A program made the position numbers and the translations under genes. The notes beneath the pieces were generated by a model. It saw only the letters and a program-made list of their open reading frames with translations. It ran no database searches and was not told where the DNA came from. Shown one piece after another: positions 23,774 to 33,200 of a stretch of 64,000 nt of DNA. The stretch spans positions 372,001 through 436,000 of the forward strand of contig UQTV01000001.1 of the NCBI GenBank assembly GCA_900544095.1, given 5' to 3'. The first letter of the stretch is position 1. Every line of letters begins with the position of its first letter. Source of the DNA: an uncultured Collinsella sp. Its GTDB lineage: Bacteria; Actinomycetota; Coriobacteriia; Coriobacteriales; Coriobacteriaceae.

Positions 23774-24865
23774 ATGGATACTCTCAACGATTTGAACGAG
23801 CGCGTCGACGCCTTTGTCGCCACCAGCTCCTTCGATACGCCTGCCGCGACGAACGACCAAGCCCCCATCGATGTTCCCGCCGAGGTTCACGAGGACATCG
23901 TCGCTTCGGTCGACTTCTCCGAGGTAGAGCTTGCAGACGAATTTACCGAGCCCCAGGTGGCCGTAACTCCCAACGGCCTTTTGCCCATGGAGCCGCTGCC
24001 CATCGACGGGCGTCTGCGCAAGGCGGCCCTCCGCATGCCCGATGAAATCGAGGAGGCCAGCGGCTTTACGCTCTTTGGCCGCCGCATCAAGTCGCTCATC
24101 TACACCACCGACGTGGCGGTCATCCGCAACTCCAATGCCGACGCCGTGTTTGCCGTCTACCCCTTCACGCCACAGCCCGCCATTACGCAGGCGCTGCTGA
24201 CCGTTGCCGAGTGCCCGGTCTTTGTGGGCGTTGGCGGCGGCACCACCACCGGTAAGCGCTCCGTGCAGATGGCGGCCGTCTCCGAGATGCAGGGCGCGGC
24301 GGGCTGCGTGGTCAACTCCCCCGCTACCGCCGAGATGGTCGAGCACATTACCAACATCGCCGACATCCCCGTCATCGCCACGGTCGTACGTTGCGACGAC
24401 GATGCGCATGCCAAGGTGCGCGCCGGAGCCAAGATCCTCAACATCGCCGCCGGCAAGAACACGCCTCAAGTCCTGCGCGAGCTGCGCGAGCACTATCCCA
24501 ACCTGCCGCTCATCGCACCGGGCGGCAAGACGCCCGAGAGCATCCGTGAGACCATCGCCGCCGGCGCCAACGCCATCATCTGGACGCCGCCTTCGGCCCA
24601 GCAGCTGCAGACCGACATGATGCAGCGCTATCGCAAGATGAAGGAAGACGCCACGCCCGTCATCTCGCGCGACGATGTGCCCATTATCGACCAGGTCGCC
24701 GCCGCCGAGGTTAGCCAGGTCGAGAACATGAATCCCGACGTGCCGATTCCCGACGAAGTCATCGAACGCGTCGCTTCGATCCACGATCATATCGAGGAGC
24801 GTCGCGCCAACCGCGGACTCAAGCCCTCGCTGCACGGCTTCTTCTTCCGCGGAAAGAAACGCTAG
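23774..24865 (+). CDS. Predicted TIM-barrel protein, KDPG-aldolase-like, function unknown
   Basis: 363 residues. Residues 1-75 are acidic and poorly conserved in appearance. From about 75 to 290 the pattern of beta strands and Gly-rich loops (VFVGVGGGTTTGKRS, AGAKILNIAAGKN, LIAPGGKTPESIRETIAAGANAIIWTPPS) looks like a phosphate-binding TIM barrel of the KDPG aldolase or DeoC type. The sugar-phosphate loop GGKTPE is especially suggestive. I cannot identify the catalytic lysine with certainty. No strong ribosome-binding site precedes the ATG. Followed by a strong terminator. Confidence 0.65.
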   Translation: MDTLNDLNERVDAFVATSSFDTPAATNDQAPIDVPAEVHEDIVASVDFSEVELADEFTEPQVAVTPNGLLPMEPLPIDGRLRKAALRMPDEIEEASGFTLFGRRIKSLIYTTDVAVIRNSNADAVFAVYPFTPQPAITQALLTVAECPVFVGVGGGTTTGKRSVQMAAVSEMQGAAGCVVNSPATAEMVEHITNIADIPVIATVVRCDDDAHAKVRAGAKILNIAAGKNTPQVLRELREHYPNLPLIAPGGKTPESIRETIAAGANAIIWTPPSAQQLQTDMMQRYRKMKEDATPVISRDDVPIIDQVAAAEVSQVENMNPDVPIPDEVIERVASIHDHIEERRANRGLKPSLHGFFFRGKKR

Positions 24866-24869
24866 CCGC

Positions 24870-24918
24870 AACAGAAAAAGGCCGGTCCCGCAAACAACGG
24901 GACGGGCCTTTTTCTGTT
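24870..24918. terminator. Bidirectional intrinsic terminator
   Basis: AACAGAAAAAGGCC-GGTCCCG (24870-24890) pairs with CGGGAC-GGGCCTTTTTCTGTT (24898-24918). A-run and T-run flank the GC stem, so it works on both strands, for the TIM-barrel gene on the left and the convergent degV gene on the right. Confidence 0.88.
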
Positions 24919-24974
24919 ATCAAATATCAGGAGGGACAAGCGCAGCCGTTAAAACCGTCGCCAGCCCACGAACG

Positions 24975-25865
24975 TTAATCCACGCGCTTGTCGCCCATAA
25001 AGAAGACGGCCACCGTGCCGGGGCCGGTATGCGAGCCAATCAGAGCACCGATGCTATTGATCTCAATCTTACCTTTGAGCTGCGGAACCTGTTCCTCTAT
25101 CAGTGCCGCAACGGCCTCGGCGTCCTCGCGGCACGCCGAGTGCGACATGATGCACTTGCCCGAATAGTTCGCGCCATCCTGCACATGCGCCATCACGGTC
25201 TTGGCCATCTCGGAGATCGCGCGCTTCTTGGTTCGAATCTTCTCACGCGGCGCCAGCTCACCTTCGCAATCGACCGTCATGAGCGGGCAAATCTTGAGCG
25301 CCGTGCCGATGATCGCACTCGCGGCCGAAATGCGACCGCCGCGCAGGTAGCTCGACAAATCGGTCGAGAAGAACCAGTGGTGCAGGTTGAGTTTATGCTC
25401 CTCAATCCAAGCGGCCGTCTCGTCGAGCGAAGCGCCGCTATCGCGAACGTCGGCGGCACACTCCACCAGCAGGCCAAAGCCCGAAGACGCCGCCAGCGAA
25501 TCGATGACGCGCACCTTGCCGCCCTGGGGATAGCGATCCGCGAGCATCTGCGCCGCAACGCAGGCCGATCCATACGTGCCCGAAATACCCGACGACAACG
25601 CCAGGTGCAGCACGTCTTTACCCTCGGCAACGAACGGCTCCCAAAACTCCTCGTACTCACCCACGCTCACCTGAGACGTCTTGGGCATGGCGCCCGCGGC
25701 AATCTGGGCAAAAAACTCGTCCGGCGTAATCGCCTGATACAGATCGTCCGTATAGACAACATCGTCGATCTCGTAATGAAAACACACGACAGGGATATTG
25801 CGTGATTCAAAGAACTCACGGGTTCGATCGGCGGCGGATTCACAGGTCAGGACAAAATCACTCAT
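24975..25865 (-). CDS. DegV family fatty-acid-binding protein, second copy
   Basis: 296 residues. DegV fold with TCESAAD at the N-terminus (Ser in place of the usual Thr-Asp-Ser pattern), TSQVSVGEY near 70, SSGISGTYGSA near 98 and YLRGGRIS near 168 lining the lipid pocket. The sequence is quite different from the DegV at 6175, so the two probably prefer different fatty acids. Start at 25865 after AAGGAG; six extra residues upstream are possible but lack a ribosome-binding site. Confidence 0.9.
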   Translation of the reverse strand: MSDFVLTCESAADRTREFFESRNIPVVCFHYEIDDVVYTDDLYQAITPDEFFAQIAAGAMPKTSQVSVGEYEEFWEPFVAEGKDVLHLALSSGISGTYGSACVAAQMLADRYPQGGKVRVIDSLAASSGFGLLVECAADVRDSGASLDETAAWIEEHKLNLHHWFFSTDLSSYLRGGRISAASAIIGTALKICPLMTVDCEGELAPREKIRTKKRAISEMAKTVMAHVQDGANYSGKCIMSHSACREDAEAVAALIEEQVPQLKGKIEINSIGALIGSHTGPGTVAVFFMGDKRVD

Positions 25866-26185
25866 ATGAGGCTCCTTACTCATTGCTGCGTAAATTATTG
25901 CACAGTGAGCCTACATACGGTACATATGTCCACTATTTACCAAATCGAACCAATAATAGCGAACATCTTTACCACCATCGTCTCCACCGACCCCACGCAT
26001 GAATATCTGAGAAAACACCCTCTGTCGTCTCCACTCAACCGCCATATCCACCTCAACTAAATCGATTTACCAAACCGTTCAGCTGACAATTCAGCCGCCG
26101 GCGCAAAATCGAAACAAAGCCGGCGCATACTGATAAACGTTTGACGCTGTTTATCAGTTTTACCAACCACATCGGAAGGTGCTTC
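25866..26185. other. Divergent regulatory region between degV and fbp
   Basis: 320 bases, AT-richer than average, with promoters for both flanking genes. The fbp side holds two consecutive hairpins: CGCCGGC (26096-26102) with GCCGGCG (26119-26125), and ACTGATAAAC (26129-26138) with GTTTATCAGT (26149-26158). The second ends 27 bases before the fbp start and could be a repressor site or an mRNA leader structure. No gene is seen. Confidence 0.6.
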
Positions 26186-28102
26186 ATGGTCGCATTCGAT
26201 CGCAATCCGCAAGACTTCAAGTATCTGCGCCTGCTGTCGAGACAGTTCCCCACCGAGCAATCCGCGTTTACCGAGATCATCAATCTCTCGGCCATTCTCA
26301 ACCTGCCAAAGGGCACCGAGCATTTTATGAGCGACGTGCATGGCGAGTACGAAGCCTTTATGCACATCCTCAACAACTGCTCGGGCGTCGTGCGCGAACA
26401 TGTCGACGAGATTTTTGGCGACACGCTCTCCTTTGACGAAAAGGGCGAACTGTGCACGCTCATCTACTACCCGCGCGAGAAGATCGACCTGGTCCGCAGC
26501 CAGCGCGAGGACTCACCCACCTGGTACAAGACGATGCTTGACCAGCTCATCATGGTCGCCCGCTCGCTTTCGAGCCGCTATACGCGCTCCAAGGTGCGTA
26601 AGGCCATCCCACGCGATTACGCCTACATCATCGACGAGCTGCTGCACACGCATCCGGACGAGAACAACTATCGCGTGCGCTATCACGAGCGCATCGTGGA
26701 GTCCATTCTGGAGACCGCCAGCGCCGACGACTTTATCGAGTCGCTTGCCTCGCTCATCAAGCGCCTCGCCGTCGACCACCTGCACCTGGTGGGCGACATC
26801 TTCGACCGCGGTGGCGGCGCGGCCAAGATTATGGACCGCCTGCTCACCTATCATTCGCTCGACATTCAGTGGGGCAACCACGACCTGCTGTGGATGGGCG
26901 CCGCTGCCGGCGAGCCCGCCTGCATCGCCACGGTACTGCGCAACAACCTGCGATACGACAACTACGAGATTCTCGAGAACGACTATGGCATCTCGCTGCG
27001 CGAGCTTGTCGCCTTCGCCGACGCCACCTATACCGCCGGCGAGTCCATCAGCCCGCTGATCAAAGCCATTAACGTCTTGCTTTTTAAGCTCGAGGGCCAG
27101 ATTATCCAGCGCCACCCCGAGTTCGACATGGCAGACCGCCTGCTACTCGACAAGATCGATCACGACGCCGGCACAGTCACGCTTACCGACGGCAGCGTGT
27201 GGCCGCTCACGACCAACGACTTCCCCACCGTCGATCCGGCGGACCCCTACACGCTCACACCCGAGGAACAGCACATCATCGACAAGCTCGTGTCCGAGTT
27301 TGTCACTGCCGACCACTTGCATCGCCATATCGATTTCCTCTATACCCACGGCTCCCTGTATAAGGTCGCCAACGGCAACCTGCTGTTCCACGGCTGCGTG
27401 CCGCTCAACGAAGACGGCACCTTTAGCAGCATGAACTGCCTGGGCACCTGGCACGCCGGCCGTGATTACCTCGATTTTTGCGACCACATCGCCCGCCGTG
27501 CCTGGCGCGTGGGCGACCGCGACGCCCTCGACTGGATGTGGTACCTGTGGATTGGCTTTAACTCACCCGCCAGCGGACGCCTGGTGCGTACCTTTGAGCG
27601 CGCCTATATCGCCGATAAGAGCACCTGGGTCGAGCCGATGGACCCGTACTTTACACTTACCAAGTCGCCCTCGGTCTGCGACGACATCATGCGCGAGTTT
27701 GGCGTCGCCCCCATGGCTTGCTCGCCGACGGGCCACATCATCAACGGCCATACCCCGGTCAAGACCACCAAGGGCGAGCAGCCCATCCGTGCCAACGGCA
27801 AGCTGCTGGTCATCGACGGCGGTTTCTGTCGCGCCTACCATCCCAAAACGGGCATCGCCGGCTACACGCTTATCTCCAGCTCGCGCGGATGCCGCCTCAA
27901 GTCGCACCAAGCCTTTACTACGGTTGCCGAGGCGCTCACTCGCAACATCGACATCGAAAGCGAGACCAACCGCTTTGACGAGGCCGACCGTCGCCGTATG
28001 GTGAGCGACACCGATACTGGCGCCAAGATCCGCAGCCAAATCCAGGACCTGCGCCAGCTGCTCGAGTCATATAGAAACGGTGCTATCGAGGAGCGCGCCT
28101 AG
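26186..28102 (+). CDS. fbp: Fructose-1,6-bisphosphatase class III
   Basis: 638 residues, the length of Firmicutes-type class III enzymes, which are unrelated to class I. Metallophosphatase motifs are visible: SDVHGEYEAF near 50, GDIFDRGG near 200, WGNHDLLWM near 230, and later HGCVPLN and NGHTPVK. It hydrolyses fructose 1,6-bisphosphate in gluconeogenesis. GGAAGG precedes the ATG. The open frame begins earlier at a TTG inside the upstream hairpin, which is not a plausible start. Confidence 0.95.
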   Translation: MVAFDRNPQDFKYLRLLSRQFPTEQSAFTEIINLSAILNLPKGTEHFMSDVHGEYEAFMHILNNCSGVVREHVDEIFGDTLSFDEKGELCTLIYYPREKIDLVRSQREDSPTWYKTMLDQLIMVARSLSSRYTRSKVRKAIPRDYAYIIDELLHTHPDENNYRVRYHERIVESILETASADDFIESLASLIKRLAVDHLHLVGDIFDRGGGAAKIMDRLLTYHSLDIQWGNHDLLWMGAAAGEPACIATVLRNNLRYDNYEILENDYGISLRELVAFADATYTAGESISPLIKAINVLLFKLEGQIIQRHPEFDMADRLLLDKIDHDAGTVTLTDGSVWPLTTNDFPTVDPADPYTLTPEEQHIIDKLVSEFVTADHLHRHIDFLYTHGSLYKVANGNLLFHGCVPLNEDGTFSSMNCLGTWHAGRDYLDFCDHIARRAWRVGDRDALDWMWYLWIGFNSPASGRLVRTFERAYIADKSTWVEPMDPYFTLTKSPSVCDDIMREFGVAPMACSPTGHIINGHTPVKTTKGEQPIRANGKLLVIDGGFCRAYHPKTGIAGYTLISSSRGCRLKSHQAFTTVAEALTRNIDIESETNRFDEADRRRMVSDTDTGAKIRSQIQDLRQLLESYRNGAIEERA

Positions 28103-28180
28103 CCCCGCTTGCGGGGATTGGCTAAACTTGCTGAGTTTGTCATCCCCACGGCGCCGCGGCGCCACCCTAAGGCAGGTACC

Positions 28181-28576
28181 ATGCAAAAGCTCCTTGCGCA
28201 GATCATGAAGTTTGGCGTCGTCGGCGTCATTGCCACCGTCATCGACTTTGGCATCATGAATCTGCTCCACTACGGCCTGGGCCTCAATATCCTGATCGCC
28301 AACACCAGTGGCTTTATCGTCTCGCTCATCTTTAACTACGTCGCGAGCATGAAGTACGTATTTGCACACAAGGAGGGCATGAGCCGCCGCCGCGAGTTCA
28401 TCATCTTTGTCGTGTTGTCCGTTATTGGCTTGGCACTCAACGACGGTATCGTGCTGGCGCTCAACGCCGGCCTGGGGCTCGAGGCCAATATCGCCAAGAT
28501 TTGCGCCACCGCGCTTGTTATGGTCTACAACTTTGTGACCCGAAAGATCTTCCTGGAGGGCGACGAGACCAAGTAG
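28181..28576 (+). CDS. GtrA family membrane protein, first of a tandem pair
   Basis: 131 residues, four transmembrane helices (about 8-30, 35-57, 72-94, 98-118) with the GtrA signature NYVASMKYVFAHKEGMSRRREF between helices two and three. GtrA proteins are thought to move polyprenyl-linked sugars across the membrane for surface glycan decoration. AAGGCAGG precedes the ATG at 28181. A paralogue follows after 219 bases. No glycosyltransferase gene is adjacent, which is unusual for the family. Confidence 0.88.
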   Translation: MQKLLAQIMKFGVVGVIATVIDFGIMNLLHYGLGLNILIANTSGFIVSLIFNYVASMKYVFAHKEGMSRRREFIIFVVLSVIGLALNDGIVLALNAGLGLEANIAKICATALVMVYNFVTRKIFLEGDETK

Positions 28577-28795
28577 CTCGACATCCCGATAGCCTTACGG
28601 CGCCCACAGTCGACGCGCGCTCAGCGAAGCATCGTCCGTGGGCGCCGCTCGTTTACGGGCAAATTTTCAACGTTTGCGGATTAGCTCTTGAATATTTGGC
28701 GAGTTCGTATAGTTCTTGCCAAAGACCTTACGTTTCCCATGCAAAAGCTCTAAAGTATCCTCTGCTCGATTCATCAACGCATTGGATGTGATTGC

Positions 28796-29203
28796 GTGCG
28801 CAAGGCACTGGCACAACCTCATACTAAGCAGTTCCTCAAGTTTGCTGTCGTGGGTCTTATCTCCTTTGGCATCGACTGGGGCATGCTCATTGCGCTCGTC
28901 GAGCTGTTCCACCTCGACTTTTTGATGAGCACCACGATCTCGTTTATCACGTCCGTCGTGGTCAACTACTGGCTCAGCATGAAGTACGTGTTCGATCACC
29001 GCGAGGGCATGAGCCGCAAGCGCGAGTTCACGATCTTCACCATCCTGTCGGTGATCGGTCTGGGCCTCAACGACCTGTACATGTTTGTGGGCGTCACGTT
29101 TTTGAGCATCGGCTACCAGGCCATGAAGGCCATCGCCACGTTCCTGGTCACCTGGTACAACTACTTCAGCCGCCGCTTCTTCCTCGAAGGCGCGCAGTCA
29201 TAG
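28796..29203 (+). CDS. GtrA family membrane protein, second of a tandem pair
   Basis: 135 residues, four transmembrane helices. It shares with the upstream copy the block SMKYVFxHxEGMSRxREFxIF and the following LSVIGLxLND, and both end in FLEG plus a short tail, so the two arose by duplication. The start is a GTG with a weak ribosome-binding site. A perfect terminator follows at 29230-29264. Confidence 0.87.
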   Translation: MRKALAQPHTKQFLKFAVVGLISFGIDWGMLIALVELFHLDFLMSTTISFITSVVVNYWLSMKYVFDHREGMSRKREFTIFTILSVIGLGLNDLYMFVGVTFLSIGYQAMKAIATFLVTWYNYFSRRFFLEGAQS

Positions 29204-29229
29204 TCGATTCGACATTTGCTTGAATGTAT

Positions 29230-29264
29230 AACCGGTTGGAATTCCCATTCCAACCGGTTTTTTT
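29230..29264 (+). terminator. Intrinsic terminator of the gtrA pair
   Basis: Perfect 13-base stem AACCGGTTGGAAT / ATTCCAACCGGTT around a TCCC loop, followed by seven T residues. Confidence 0.92.
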
Positions 29265-29305
29265 GTTTGCCGAAAGACCCAGCGACCAAGTCCTCTACGC
29301 ATGAA

Positions 29306-29343
29306 AAGCGGGCGGTCCGGATGTTTGTCCGAACCGCCCGCTT
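29306..29343 (-). terminator. Intrinsic terminator of the DUF4430 operon
   Basis: On the minus strand AAGCGGGCGGTTCGGA pairs with TCCGGACCGCCCGCTT with one mismatch and is followed by TTTTC. It ends the transcript of the two DUF4430 genes. Confidence 0.85.
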
Positions 29344-29363
29344 GGTGCGCTATGTCGAGGTCA

Positions 29364-30281
29364 TTAGCCTGCAACGTAATACCAGACCACGTTATCGCCG
29401 TTGGAGAGAACGTAGTTGCTGCACGCCGTCATGGGCGTTGAGCCGTTGACGGAGTACATCCAGCCACTCGTGCCGCCGTACTGTTTCTCGGCCAAACCAC
29501 CAATCGCAGAAACATACGTGCCGTACGATGAGCCGTGTGCGTTGACAGAAAGACCCAGCGCGCACAGGGCATCGTAGACGGTAGCACCTTCGTTAAAGGT
29601 AAAGGTGCCGCCAGAAGACACAGGATTGCCCACAGCGCTCGAAGTGACCGAGACCGACACCGTTACGTAGTTGGACTCCTGCGAACCGCCCTGTCCGCCC
29701 GAGGGAGCGCTGCCGCCATTAGAGCTGGAGGCTCCATCAGACGACTGACCGCCGCCCGAAGAAGCACCGCCAGACACATTGGGAGTATCGCCGGCTCCCG
29801 TATTCTGGGCAGCGGATTTATCGCCAGACTTCTTGCCGTCCTGTTCCTCGGACTTCTTACTATCCGAGTTTTTGTCCGATTCCTTGTTTGAAGACTCGGA
29901 ATCGTCCTTGGACTTGGACTCATTAGAATCCTTGGACTCATCTTTTGCGTCATTCGATGACTTGGAATCCTTGGAACTAGCCTCGCCCGAAGTCGTAGTC
30001 GAGTCAGACCCCTTGGCGTCCTTCGCGACGACGCTCTCCCCCGTCACGGTCTGAATGATCCAGTCGATGGACCAGGCACCGCTCTCGGAAGGATGGACGA
30101 AACCCAGCGAGACGACGATCAGAACGGTGCACGCGGCAGTCAGAACGCCGAGGAGCGCCTTGCGGCGAGGGGCGGACGCCGCCGAAGCGGCGCCCTTTTG
30201 CTTTGCATCGTCAAGCTGGATAAACGAGGAATCTGATTGCTTGGGGTCAGCGTCCTTGGATTTATTGGACACAGCCCTCAC
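29364..30281 (-). CDS. Membrane-anchored DUF4430 (transcobalamin C-terminal-like) protein
   Basis: 305 residues. A hydrophobic helix at about 43-63 (LLGVLTAACTVLIVVSLGFV) acts as signal anchor. Then comes a long Ser/Asp/Lys/Glu-rich linker to about 150, a Gly/Ser-rich stretch, and at about 205-305 one DUF4430 domain (FNEGATVYDALCALGLSVN...SGWMYSVNGSTPM...LSNGDNVVWYYV). This domain is found at the C-terminus of transcobalamin. The start is GTG directly after the stop of the upstream gene; GTG at 30272 is an alternative. It is the second gene behind the cobalamin riboswitch, so a part in capturing cobalamin or a related compound is a reasonable inference. Confidence 0.82.
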   Translation of the reverse strand: MRAVSNKSKDADPKQSDSSFIQLDDAKQKGAASAASAPRRKALLGVLTAACTVLIVVSLGFVHPSESGAWSIDWIIQTVTGESVVAKDAKGSDSTTTSGEASSKDSKSSNDAKDESKDSNESKSKDDSESSNKESDKNSDSKKSEEQDGKKSGDKSAAQNTGAGDTPNVSGGASSGGGQSSDGASSSNGGSAPSGGQGGSQESNYVTVSVSVTSSAVGNPVSSGGTFTFNEGATVYDALCALGLSVNAHGSSYGTYVSAIGGLAEKQYGGTSGWMYSVNGSTPMTACSNYVLSNGDNVVWYYVAG

Positions 30282-33200
30282 CTACCGACGTTTGGTGAAC
30301 ACGAACACGCCGACGATGGCGAGACCGATGACGCCGGCGGCAACGCCAACAATGGCGAGCGGGTTGGTGCCAGTCTCCTGCTCGGAAGCACTAGAGGACT
30401 TCTTAGCAGTGGTCGTGGAAGCAGCACCCGTATCGGACTTGGAATCGGACTTCTTGTCGGACTTGCTGTCCTTCTTGTCAGACTTCTTCTCGTCCTTCTT
30501 ATCGGACTTATCGGTGTCCTTCTTGTCGGACTTGTTGTCCTTGGTCTCGGTCTTGGTCGACACCGTCGTCTTGGTCGTCGGCTTATGACCCGGGGCGATA
30601 GCGCCGCCGGCCTGCTGGCCCTTCGTGCCGAAGCCGGAACCCGTGCCCGTGCCAGCACCGGAACCGTTACCAGCGCCACCATTGCCGCCATTGGAGCCAG
30701 AGCCGCCATTGCCGCCAGGGTTAACAGCATTCTTGGTCCACTTGGCATACAGCGTCAGATCGGCCGTCACCGGCGCGATAAAGTCATACGCCTGCGTGCA
30801 AGCCTCATCGGTATACCAACCGCCGAAAGTATAGCCATCGCGCGTCGGATCGGCCGGCTTGACCAGCTTGCCATCGGCCGTAGTCTGGAAGTCGACCTTA
30901 GAACCCTCGCCAGTCTCAAACGAGACCTTAACGCCACCACTCAGCTTGAAAAGCGTGCCGGAATCGTTGATGTAGTAGAGGTTACCCTTGGCATCGCAGG
31001 CAATCGGCGAGTCACAGTAATTGTTGTGTCCCGCCGCGCTAAACGCACCGGTCGCCTGTGCGTCACCCATCTTGTAGCGATACACGCCACCGCCCGAGGT
31101 GTAGTTCACATAGTCGGAAGTCGCACCATAGTTGACAGTGAAATAAACGTACGTGTCATCCGCCTGGACACTCACGAGCGGTGCGCCCTTAATGCCACCG
31201 GCAGGAAGCACGGAGCCATCGGCAGACGAAACCAACGTCGTAGCAAAGTCATTATCAAGGTCGACAATCGCCAGCGCCGAACCGCCAGAAACCTCGCCAC
31301 CGACAATCAGCTTATTGCCATACAGCGTGGGCATGCAGGCACAACCCGTAAGACCAAGATCGATGACGCGTTCTTCGGAAATGCGCGAAGAGGCCCTTGC
31401 GTTTGCGTCCGACAGTGCCAGCACGTGGAGCTTGCCGTCACGCGAGATCACATAGGCATGCTTGCCGTCTTTGGACAGTACACAGCTGGAGTTGACGATG
31501 GCACCAACCGAAACGCTGCCGAGCACATCACCCGTCGACTTGCTCAGCATCTCAACGGTACCTGCACTCGTCGGAACCAGAATATAGCCGTCGCCCACTG
31601 TAGCGCTCGTCCAGTAGTAGCCCTCATCAGCATTAACATGCTGCCAAGAAACAGCGCCGGTCAGTATATTAATACGCGTCAGATGACCGTTATTGTACGT
31701 ACTCGTTCCATAGTCGACATCAACGGTGCCAACGTAGAGATAGTTGCCATCGACCGTCAACTGGGAATTTGACTGGGCAGATTTGCTCACAGAGTCAGTG
31801 ACCCAAACCGTCGTCAGCGTATCGGCCGTCAGAGCCTGGACCGCACCGCCGTCGAGCGGGACGATGACCAAGCCTTTCGTATAAATCGGACGCGTGGTGT
31901 AGCCAATCGCAGTCTGAAGGTTCGACTCGGCAAGCACCTTGCCCGACTCGGCGTCGATCTTAAGCAAACGCTTGTTCACGGCAAGGTAAACGTTGCCGTT
32001 CACGACAATAGGCTCGCTCGCATTGGGATACGTGGCACCCGAGTAGGCCCTCCAATCGAACGTCCAAGAGCTTGCCAGCGTGCCCGTAGGCGTGGACACG
32101 TTCTTGACCACCGCATTGGAATTGCCACTCCAGTCGGCTTTCCAATCGGTCGGGCGCGAAGCGCTCGGATCGACTACGACTTCATCGGGATTAGGAACGG
32201 TGTCGCCAGGGGCGTAAGCCCAGACGATTTTGTCGCCCGACTTGAGCACGTAATCGCTATCGAGCTGAGGCCCGGGAACGCCGTTGACAAAGAACGACCA
32301 TGCACCCGACAGCTCGGTGCCATCAAGCGGGGAGACAAGACTATGAACACCCCAATAACCAAATTGGTCGTACATCTTGGACTCAATGCCAATGGCATCG
32401 AAGTAGGCAGCGGAAGCGTCCTTGATCGTCGTGCCCTCGACAAACACCTGCGTCGAAGGATCGGTCCAGCGCTGCGCCTTCTCATCCTTCTTACCGATGA
32501 TCTCCATTGAAACGGAAACCTGGCCGGGCATGGTTCCATCAAAGCCATAGACCCAGGTAACCTTGTCCCCGGCCTTGAGTGTGTAATTGCCCGCGCCGAC
32601 ATTGGCCGCCTGACCGTTAACGAAGAACTGCCAGAATTTCCAAGTGTTTTCGTTAACTTTCTCGCTCGAAAGCGTCACGGTCTTGTTGAACGGTGAAGTC
32701 AGCGACTCGAGATACCAGCCGTACGTGCCTTTTCCCGTTTTGGCGCCAATGCCGGCCTTTTTAAAGGCCTGCTCGGAAAGATCAGCAGCGGTCGTGCCCT
32801 CTTCCACCAAAGCTGTCGTGGGCTGCGCCCATGTCTGCTGAGCGCCCGAGGCGTCCTGGCCGACAACGGTGCAGCTAACGGAAATCTGATTGGCGGGCGC
32901 GGGGTCACCGTACTTCGAGTAGCACCAGACGACGGAGTCGCCGTCCTTGAGCGTGTAGCCGCCGGCGCCGACCGCGGAGACGCTGCCGTTGACGAACAGC
33001 TGCCAGTGCGCGCCGGTCGCCGGGTCGTAGGCGAGCGTGCGGCCCGCGTCGAAGGGCGACGTGATCGAGTTGAGCGCCCAGCCCCAGGAGCCGTTGGGGT
33101 CGTAGTCGGCCTTGAGGCCGGCCTGCCTGAAGAGCTGCTCGGAGAGGTCGGCCGCGGTCGAGCCCTCCTTCAGAGCGATCTGCTGCGCGGCGGCCCAGGT

